Origin: Riptortus pedestris
Lineage: Eukaryota > Arthropoda > Insecta > Hemiptera > Alydidae
NCBI GenBank assembly: GCA_019009955.1
Contig: CM032230.1
Location: 121,772,501 to 121,836,500 of the forward strand
DNA: 64,000 nt
Direction of reading: 5' to 3'
Under the pieces are notes generated by a model that saw only the letters and a list, made by a program, of their open reading frames with translations, was not told the DNA's origin and searched no databases. Below, piece after piece: positions 56,800-64,000 of this stretch (its first letter is position 1; each line of letters begins with the position of its first letter). Position numbers and translations under genes: made by a program.

Positions 56800-58485
56800 A
56801 ACTCTAATACAACCAAATGGGAGTACTCAGTAGTATTGTAATCGCTCAAGATTTCTGTTTCAATATTTTTAAAAAATCGTTTTTTGAAACTCCTTCAAAC
56901 CTACTTGACTATTTTCGGTATGACATCTATACGCATCACTCTCATAACACTAGAGTCGGAAAGCTGAAATTTTATATTTATGACTGCTGTAGCATCTATT
57001 TGTGCGCGTACTCTTTTGAATGAAATCGACTTACGGTTTAGAGGAGATGCAGAAGATTAAATCAGATTTTGTTTTGTTTATCAAAACAATTATGTTCTAT
57101 GGTATTTTATAATCTGATGCATTGGAATACCGTATGCACATTCAATCATATAAAATAGCATGGAAACATATTGTATATTTAATTTAATAGAATTACAAGG
57201 ATGCCTTGTGTTGTCAACATCAGATTTGTTTTATACGTTATGCAATAGCAAATAGTTTTTGAATTTGGACATGTTTGTGGTTGCCACCGACATGCTTTTC
57301 TATGCCTCTCGGTTGAGCTTAGTAGAACTTCGGTAGCCATATTGAAGTTTCTCAAACCTAGAAAAGCTTTTCCTTCAGCGAGGTGCCCAAAACAAAAGAA
57401 GCGAGCGAGAGGCGGCGACAGTAAAGGATAAGAACGATTTCCGCAAGTCGGAAGAAGAAAATAAAGCCCTCCCGTTAAACGTGCTCATTGTAAAAACTGT
57501 ATGACTCCCGAGTCATTACAGTCCGGTTCTAAGTGTACGTGAAGGCGGGGTGGGGATAGAGGGGAGAGGGAGGGAATATAAAAAGAAAAAGGGGAAGAAG
57601 AGAGAGAAGTTGTAAAGAGGAAGAGGGAAAAAGTGGGGGAAATAAGAATTTTTCTTCCTTGTCAGCCCTGACTGGTATGGAAGGGTTAAATGGTCCCTAG
57701 AGGCTAATAGCTGTGGACTGGCCCCTACCCCAGTCCCACCTACTCCCCGAGTCTATACTCCCCTAATCTATTTCCCATCAGCCTTAATCTCTTCTTCTTA
57801 TCAACCCTCTTATCACTACACACTAATTTTCTCACTACGTCATGCTTGCCGGCCATTTCGTTTTCTCTAATACCTTAGACCTAGCTCTGATGAATTTTCT
57901 GTAATATAGATCCCCTCGTGTGTCGGTTGATGAACCCTAAATCGTACGTACAGACGTCACGCCGAAACTAGCCTAAATGGGTTCAGGGAAGGTCAAAACG
58001 AATAATTTTGTTGAAGTCTGGAAACCCAAAACTTTTGCACGTACAATATATGGAAATAAAAAGGTCCTATTCAAAATCTCTGTATCCTTAATTGATACGG
58101 AAGAACATTGTAATCTGCGCCCCCTTTCAGCCCCTTAGCCAATTTAGTTCTACCACAGAAGAAAATTTATAGGTTTTTCAAATTCTGATCAAATTTTCTG
58201 CATCTCCAATAAAATCGGGGAAATTTCCAACCTTTTACAACCCCCTCTTCTTAACCGTCACTCGATTTCAATCAAAAGGGTACGTGCACAAATAGATCCT
58301 ACAGTTGTCATAAATATAAAATTTCAGCATTCCGAGGCCTACTACCTTCAGATGTAATAGCCAAAATAGTCAAGTCGGATTGAAGGAGTTTCAAAATAAT
58401 AAACAAAAGGATAATCTTGTAAAAACTTAAAACGGGAATCTTCTGCCATTACAAGACTACTGAGTACTCCATTTAGTCGTATCGG

Positions 58486-58567
<82 letters not shown>

Positions 58568-58574
58568 TTCTGTT
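56726..58574. mobile_element. Element with about 300-bp inverted ends containing (TA)n tracts
   Basis: The left arm (56726-57045) starts AACGGAAGAA(TA)n, followed by GGGAGTACTCAGTAGTATTG, GAAACTCCTTCAAACC, CTTGACTATTTTCGG, CTGAAATTTTATATTTATGA and GAATGAAATCGA. The reverse complement of the right arm (58250-58574) starts AACAGAAGAA(TA)n and has the same motifs in the same order. The arms are diverged and the (TA)n lengths differ. The interior holds no transposase. A TIR/foldback transposon carrying other DNA is likely; an inverted duplication is the alternative. Confidence 0.65.
57290..57930. other. GC-richer, non-repetitive interior
   Basis: Within the inverted-ended element, this block is clearly less AT-rich than its surroundings, with GAAGCGAGCGAGAGGCGGCG, a purine-rich stretch (57540-57640) and a C-rich stretch (57720-57800). 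No frame, splice pattern or RNA gene was recognised. It could be captured host regulatory or exon-flanking DNA. Confidence 0.35.
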
Positions 58575-58627
58575 GATTTAACTGCCAGCCAATATCAGTT
58601 CTTGTGTAATATATATCCCTCCCTCTC

Positions 58628-58985
58628 TAAATTCTCACTTCCAACATGTCATTGGGGCAAGACTGGAGGGTAGATTAAAGTTGTAGCCTGCACACTCATA
58701 CTGGCTATAATAGTCTGTCATTAGTCGGTTTATGCAGGATACAGGCTACCGAGGGATGGCTATCTAACAATTCTGGCCTTGAATTGAATTTTCTCCACTG
58801 TCTTTACAGGTGAGAATGGACGTTTCCTCGGGATGCCTTTCTTACTGGATGGTCTGATGCAGAAGGAAATGGGAAACCACTACATGCCCTTGTGAACCTC
58901 TTATTCCCTGGTTTAGTCCCAAGAAAATCAGGTTTACCTGTACAAGAGACCAGTTACAAAGAAGAGCCTGTAAATACTACTAAAA
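58628..58985 (+). repeat. Dispersed repeat R1, plus-strand copy
   Basis: Partner of 9945-10298. It reads GGAGGGTAGATTAAAGTTGT, CAGGCTACCGAGGGATGGCT, GATGCAGAAGGAAATGGGAA, ATCAGGTTTACCTGTACAAG. The shared open stretch GW(S/F)DAEGNGKPLH(A/V)LV is kept in both copies. Confidence 0.65.
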
Positions 58986-59964
58986 TACATACACACTGCA
59001 CTAGGAAAGTTAATAATTATTGTGGGTTATCGTCCTAAGGTTAAACCATATCTTATGGAATATCAAGGTAATTTTGGCTTTTAATCTCCATGGGCTCAGA
59101 TCAACTATTTACATTACACTTCTCATCAATCAATATTTGACATTAATCACTCTCACGCACACACAAATATTGGGTATAAATGTTATGCTAATACATGTTT
59201 ATATATAAAAATAAACCAAACTGGCACGCACGCTCCCTAAATAACACAGACTTAATTCACTTCATTGGCTATCATGTTCGGAAATTACCACGGACCAATA
59301 TCGCAGCCATAAATAACTAACCATATTCACCTTTTGCACTGGTGCGATTCTATATCTGGCTCGGAGATCTCCGGGCGCCTAGGGCGACGCGCGGCACTAG
59401 AAAAATGTATCAAAAAGAAGAGAAAGAAATATATAAACAGAGCGTGTAATATATCGTCCCTTTGTCTCGGGATAAATCAGCGAGAGCAGGATGTGTAACT
59501 CACGAGCACTCAGAGAGTCATTATTATCCAGTGAGAAGTAAAGTAATGTGGGCAAAGATACAGATTGTGTGGAGTCGGGTCACGACGGCCAGCGCCCCTG
59601 GTGGGGCTTGCTCAAATTGGACTTCATAATCCACATCTCCCGGAAAGCCAAACTTTTTATTTTAAGCATATCACATGTATTCTTCATTTCCTACATTTGG
59701 TCGTAACAGTTTGAACTCTTTGCACCATTGGAATAAAGCCTGCCCCCACGAAAAAAACCTAGAACTAAAACCACTTTGCCTCTTATTAAAATGTGTTAAG
59801 AAATATATTCCAATGGAAACTCAGCTACTAATTTCTTAAGGTTACTTCCATTAAAGGCAATACGCGTTAGAGTAACAAAAAATTATATTTTAATTATTAA
59901 ATTTGCAGAAGACAGCAATATTTAAAAGTACTGACTTTTTATTCAATATACCTTTCAATAAATA
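58986..59964. other. No gene; GC-richer block 59340-59640
   Basis: 59340-59640 contains CTCCGGGCGCCTAGGGCGAC, TCGTCCCTTTGTCTCGGG and GGTCACGACGGCCAGCGCCC. Its composition departs from the window average, and it carries no transposon signature. It could be a conserved non-coding element or an unrecognised exon; no open frame stands out. Confidence 0.35.
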
Positions 59965-60351
59965 TACCCTTTAATAAATAAAAATACACCACTGAAACTG
60001 ACTTGCGCAAAACTACTTTACAAAACACTCATACTCCCTATAATAACATACGCATGCCCAGTCTGGCTGGGCATTATCAACACACAAAAAAAACTACAGT
60101 CCTTCCAGAGCAAAGTACTTCGGATAGCTGCAAATGCTTCCTGGTTTGTTAGGAACAGCCAAATCCACAGTTAACCACAGCCTAACCACCCCTAACCACA
60201 GGGAAGTGGAGGTTGCTCCTATTTCAGTTCATCTTCAACAACTTGTAAGGAAATATCATGCCTGCCTTCCGATGTCGAGTGGAGCCACTCATTATAATTT
60301 AGGGAAACTAATGAAGAAAGACTACGCCCGGGGCTGTACCAAAATATGTTA
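59965..60351 (+). pseudogene. Jockey-type LINE reverse transcriptase fragment
   Basis: One frame reads PLINKNTPLKLTCAKLLYKT, LILPIITYACPVWLG, KKLQSFQSKVLRIAANASWF and VRNSQIHS, then a stop; a shifted frame continues VAPISVHLQQLVRKYHACLP. The Y-K-x-L-I-x-P-I-x-T-Y-A-x-P-V-W sequence and the Q-x-K-x-L-R-x-x-x-x-A-x-W-F-V-R-N block are typical of the region after the RT palm in jockey/X-element polyproteins. Frameshifts and stops show it is dead. It is 5'-truncated. Confidence 0.8.
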
Positions 60352-60444
60352 ACTTTGTAAAAAATGTAACAATTTGTGTATAACAACATTGTTGCATTGG
60401 GCCAAAAAATGTTTTCTTTTCTTTCTTCTTTCCTTTAAATATTT

Positions 60445-60690
60445 AGGGTGTCCCAAGTTCCCGTGCCACCCCCATTAAAATCGCCAATTATATTAATTAA
60501 AGGCTGAGACATTGTGTGCAATAATTGTGACCCCTGAAGAGTCTTTTCACTTCACATTCAACTTCGTAATATCCTCCAGTTCTTCTCCAGCGACCACAAC
60601 TTTGGAATTTCCAATGGAATGGTATGCTTTTTATACGGTTTCTTGTAGAAAATCAAATTCTATCAGTAACTTTTTCGATTTGGCGCATCT
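60445..60690 (+). repeat. Dispersed repeat K, copy 2
   Basis: TAGGGTGTCCCAAGTTCCCG, CCACCCCCATTAAAATCGCC, CCTCCAGTTCTTCTCCAGC and TTTGGAATTTCCA match 50650-50884. The matched block ends near ATCAAATTCTATCAG. Confidence 0.5.
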
Positions 60691-61539
60691 TTAGCAGTAA
60701 AATGTCTTCAAATCTTTATTTCAGAAACAGCACATTTTAGTGAAAAATGCTGTGACATAAAAACTGTAGACAACAAAATTATCTTTACTGTACATAAAAA
60801 TAAGATACTAGAAATATAATAATATGAAGTTAGAGAAATATTAGGCGTTTTGTAATATAACCACAGAAGAATACAATTGACCCAGAGGAAACATAAAATA
60901 CACAACAGATAGATAATGTAAGATTTGCCTAAAATCGTTTGAAAGTTATAAAATACATTGTTTCAAAAGCGAGTTAAATAGAGATCGCAATATTTAAAAA
61001 AAATAAAAATAAATAAAGAATAAGAAATAAATTCCATGCCTTATCCCAAATCACGGTTCAAATTTTCCCCAAAGATGAATAACACTATCTATGTAATAAC
61101 TATCTGCGATGTTATATAATTTATCTAGGAACAGGAACAGAATGTATCAGATATATGAATATAATGCACTAGAATCGGAACGGATAATCTACGATTGTCC
61201 GATCTGCAAGAGATCAAAGGCAAAAGGTACAATATTTACAGTTTGCAAAGGTCACAAGTCGGTAATTTATGGAAGGATTTAGTGAACCGTATCGGATAAA
61301 ATCACGACTAAGTCATAATGTAGGATCACGAAGATAATTAGAGGCTGACGAGAAGGGAAAATGGTACCGGATTAAAATATCCATAAGTTATGACAGTCCC
61401 GAAATAAATGTCAATATTTTTAGAGACATATAATTGCCGATGTAGCAGGTAGTTGGAAATACATTCACATTAATGGTCATAATTATTCAGCTTTACACTT
61501 TTTGAAGTATAAAGAACAATGTATGAATTATAAGTTACT
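60691..61539. other. No recognisable feature
   Basis: AT-rich sequence without recognisable coding or repeat content. Confidence 0.4.
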
Positions 61540-61586
61540 TCGCGTGGGAAATCTGCTTTGTTTACGCAGCCCCTGCGTGACGGACT
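61540..61586 (+). mobile_element. Isolated HL 3' end
   Basis: CGCGTGGGAAATCTGCTTTG, TTTACGCAGCCCCTGCGTGA, CGGACTTT: an almost perfect HL terminus of about 45 bp, with no HL sequence upstream. The downstream TATGACTTTTATTGGTC is tandemly duplicated. Confidence 0.8.
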
Positions 61587-61939
61587 TTATGACTTTTATT
61601 GGTCTTTTTATGACTTTTATTGGTCAAACCCGGATGACCTAAATTTCTCAATTTCTGTAGAAAACTCAGAAGAGGTCGCACTAACTCAGTTGTACTAAAT
61701 GAATAGTATGTAAATATAATCCTTGTTGTATGTGGTTCTCGGTCACTTCAGTTGGAATTAAAACTACCAGCGTTTGCCAGCGTTCCGGTAAAAATTTATT
61801 ACCTTTGTCAAGATGGACTGAAAAAGCGATGCACAACTTTGAAAATTATACTAAAATCCAAAACTATGAAATAAATAATATTTGAAGGAGACTATACCGG
61901 TGATACTGCAAGAAAAATAGACTACAGAATGAACCATAT

Positions 61940-61996
61940 CATGGAAGATCAAACAAAAATTACGACAACTAAAGTGGTAAGAGACAAACTTATTAT
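61940..61996 (-). mobile_element. HL fragment
   Basis: GATCAAACAAAAATTACGAC, AACTAAAGTGGTAAGAGACA matches the block beside the microsatellite of minus-strand HL. It lies within the interior of the inverted-arm pair. Confidence 0.5.
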
Positions 61997-62242
61997 AAAA
62001 TAAAAAATCTTATTAGTAATTTCAAATTAGTACGTGATAAATTAGTTTCAAGAGGATCTTGCCTAAAGCAAATTTTATATGCGCAAATGATTTAGGGCTT
62101 TATGGAGTAAAAGCATAATTGTTCTTGGTTTTAGAAAACAAGAAAGTCGAATAGTTATTCAAAATAACAAATCTATAAGCTTCCTTTAGTAACTAACAGT
62201 TTATTTATTAACATAGAATTAAAAAAAAAAAAATCTTTTTAG

Positions 62243-62402
62243 GGAACAGTTGCATTCTACAGAATTATTAAAAGGAAAATTAGTAACAGACAGATGTGAT
62301 GTATACTCTTTAGGAATTACAATGTGGCAAATTATTCTTAAAGAATATCCATATGCTGGTTTAGAGAAGCATTTAATTATCTATCAAGTTAGCTCCATTT
62401 AG
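62243..62402 (+). pseudogene. Mos-like serine/threonine kinase fragment
   Basis: After CTTTTTAG the sequence encodes, with one frame shift, GTVAF then ELLKGKLVTDRCDVYSLGIT and MWQIILKEYPYAGLEKHLII, ending YQV-SSI-stop (TAG 62400-62402). The order of a GT..(APE)-LL motif, D-x-Y-S-x-G-I-T-x-W-Q and PY-x-G matches kinase subdomains VIII-IX; the TxWQ and LLKG wording is closest to Mos-type kinases in my recollection. The APE alanine/proline codons are lost by a small deletion. The TTTTTAG before it and CAA|GTTAGC after it resemble splice sites, so it may be a relic exon. No neighbouring kinase exons were found. Confidence 0.5.
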
Positions 62403-62941
62403 TGATAAAGTTAAAAGTGCTATAATTTTAATGTCATTCTTGGTTTTGAAGTGCCATTGAATCTTAACCTGCAATTTAATCCTTTAAAATATTCAATTTA
62501 ATTGTTTGAAGCTGCGTTGAGATTTCGGCCATTGAACTTAAGTTTTACGAAAAACAGTTGATATCTAATTTGGTTGCACTATAACATCTCTTACTCTCCT
62601 TCCCAAATTATTTTTTTTACCTTTTGGACTTAATTATAACTTTCAAACTTGTGCATAGGTTTTCAGTCTGCCTTGACAAAGGTAATACATTTTTGCCGAA
62701 ACGTTGGCAAACTGAAATAGTATTCATTCGAACCTATGTGACTGACAACTACATACAACAAAGATTGTTCTGACAGCGGTCATCACCAAAAATATTCATC
62801 GACAACAGTATGTAAGTATGTTTACAACATGCAATTACGTACACCAATTACCGGAATGGATTTAGTGAGATCTAAATAGGTCTTTGTGTCGATGATGGCC
62901 TCAAGGTTTCCAGAGGCTGTAGGCTTCATTCCGAGAAAAAA

Positions 62942-63712
62942 AGTCGGTCACGCAGGGGCTGCGTAAACTTAGCAGATTTCCCAAGCGAAGGTTTAAAATA
63001 GATAAATATACATACAGGTAACACTACCTTGAATGTTAAGTGAATAAATACAAACGGTACTGGAAATCTTTCAGTCAGTTTACAATACAAGTCAATAATC
63101 TCTACAACGGAAAACGGCTGAATTGTAAACAAACAGGCCAGCCATACCTCGTACCGCTTAATAGATAGCCCGGAAAGAAAACAATAAATGAAATATATCT
63201 GAATATAACATATTAATTTTATGGAAAACATTTACTAAAGCTAGTGCTGTAATTTGTAATGAATCAGAATCACTTTTATCTCCACTACTCACATATTAGC
63301 AATCCAAGACAGAAGACGGGGGGGGGGGGTCAACAGAACGTATTTGCATATATCTCACAAAGTAAAAGTTCATGAAAACAATATTTGGGATTTAACCTTG
63401 TAATGAAGTGGTTCATGAAATAACAGCTTATTGTTAAAAAGACGTGAGTAAAAGTGGGGATTTGCTGAAGGCTGAAAAATTCAAATGTCTCGATTAATAT
63501 TCAGGATAGAGAATAACTGTTTATAACAATATTTATAGTACATTTAATTTGCAATAAGATTGGTTATATACAATTTTTCGATCTGACCCCACCCCCCTCG
63601 TCCGGTTTCAGCCGTTAACGAACTTGATCTTTCTTTTTACATAAAAGAATACGATTAAATATCGAGTTTGGTAACGATTAAACAATAATGGCGACCGCTA
63701 GAGCGGTAACAG

Positions 63713-63771
<59 letters not shown>

Positions 63772-63891
63772 GTTTTAAATGGATCTCATTTTCATCTCCT
63801 GGGAAGGATCGATGGACATTTGAGGAAATTTTTCAAAATTCGTTTCATGAGTACGATCTCAATTGCTGATCTCCCTTAAGGGAAATCTGCT
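62942..63891 (-). mobile_element. HL long-form element, complete, about 950 bp
   Basis: AGTCGGTCACGCAGGGGCTG (3' end) to CCCTTAAGGGAAATCTGCT (5' end). It joins the variable segment also seen at 6241-6792 with the module and microsatellite half of the short form: ATGAAAACAATATTTGGGAT, TCTCGATTAATATTCAGGAT to TTTTTCGATCTGACCCC, GACCGCTAGAGCGGTAACAG, (TA)n 63718-63763. It is the most complete single copy of the long architecture. Confidence 0.92.
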
Positions 63892-64000
63892 AAAAGTACT
63901 ATCCCTGGTGATAACATGTAAAATGTGGTAATGGGGCACATGAAGTATTTTGATGATTTGTTGATATCCGCTGAAAATTTAAATTAATTTTGCTGATTCT

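Larger units (their letters stand above)
61719..62768. repeat. Pair of inverted about 105-bp arms around an 840-bp interior
   Basis: The left arm (61719-61820) reverse-complemented reads TTGACAAAGGTAATAAATTT, ACCGGAACGCTGGCAAACGC, ACATACAACAAGGATT. The right arm (62664-62768) reads TTGACAAAGGTAATACATTT, GCCGAAACGTTGGCAAACTG, ACATACAACAAAGATT. Arms like these with a GCCGAAACGT core are seen near ends of some insect retroelements, including Penelope-like ones; no reverse transcriptase is present to confirm. Confidence 0.6.

Noticed and set aside
1..64000. CRISPR array, bacterial operon or phage system
   Set aside because: No regularly spaced repeats with unique spacers, no ribosome-binding-site-linked gene rows; all signals are eukaryotic repeats.

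Overview
The window looks like nuclear DNA from a large, AT-rich, repeat-dense arthropod genome, most likely an insect. The evidence is eukaryotic transposon relics (Tc1/mariner-type, piggyBac-type, LTR, jockey-type and R2-type LINE), a tRNA-derived SINE head, many long (TA)n tracts, and no operons or bacterial-type genes. The species cannot be named from the sequence. No intact protein-coding gene of the host was found. The only host-like coding relic is a short, frame-damaged piece resembling a Mos-type protein kinase (62243-62402).

The dominant component is one family of short non-autonomous elements, called HL here. HL has a near-palindromic 5' end centred on CTTAAG, a (TA)n microsatellite, an internal diverged inverted-repeat module, and a 3' end where a copy of the 5' terminal motif (GGGAAATCTGCTTA) is followed by the hairpin ACGCAGCCCCTGCGT and ends GACGGACTT in T-rich DNA. 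This asymmetric layout is that of non-autonomous Helentrons (Helitron2, HINE/DINE-like). About 19 full or nearly full copies and many fragments lie on both strands, several inserted into older HL copies. One copy (37202-37743) has a near-exact empty site in a duplicate of the same locus.

Layout. 88-668: decayed Tc1/mariner-like element. 2620-3372: 3' end of an R2-type LINE. 4999-7064: an HL copy carrying two younger HL copies. 7231-7890: solo LTR. 8720-14342: HL copies, fragments, a foldback element and a tRNA-like SINE head. 14290-26385 and 26386-39482: two tandem copies of a roughly 12-13 kb segment, about 97-99% alike where compared by eye and joined at a (TA)n tract. Each holds HL copies, an LTR-like promoter block, a LINE fragment and a repeat with internal tandem units. 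39483-42362: more HL copies and a 58-bp-arm hairpin. 44016-45219: LTR with ATAT target duplication and a nested HL. 50885-53299: piggyBac-type element with TTAA duplication and two nested HL copies. 53497-55541: trimeric repeat followed by another LTR. 56726-58574: element with about 300-bp inverted ends next to (TA)n tracts. 59965-60351: jockey-type LINE relic. 61719-62768: inverted arms around the kinase-like relic. 62942-63891: long HL copy.

The elements interact mainly by nesting, which gives relative ages. The piggyBac element, one LTR and several old HL copies predate younger HL insertions, and LTRs entered (TA)n tracts made by other repeats. The stretches between them show no gene I can support.
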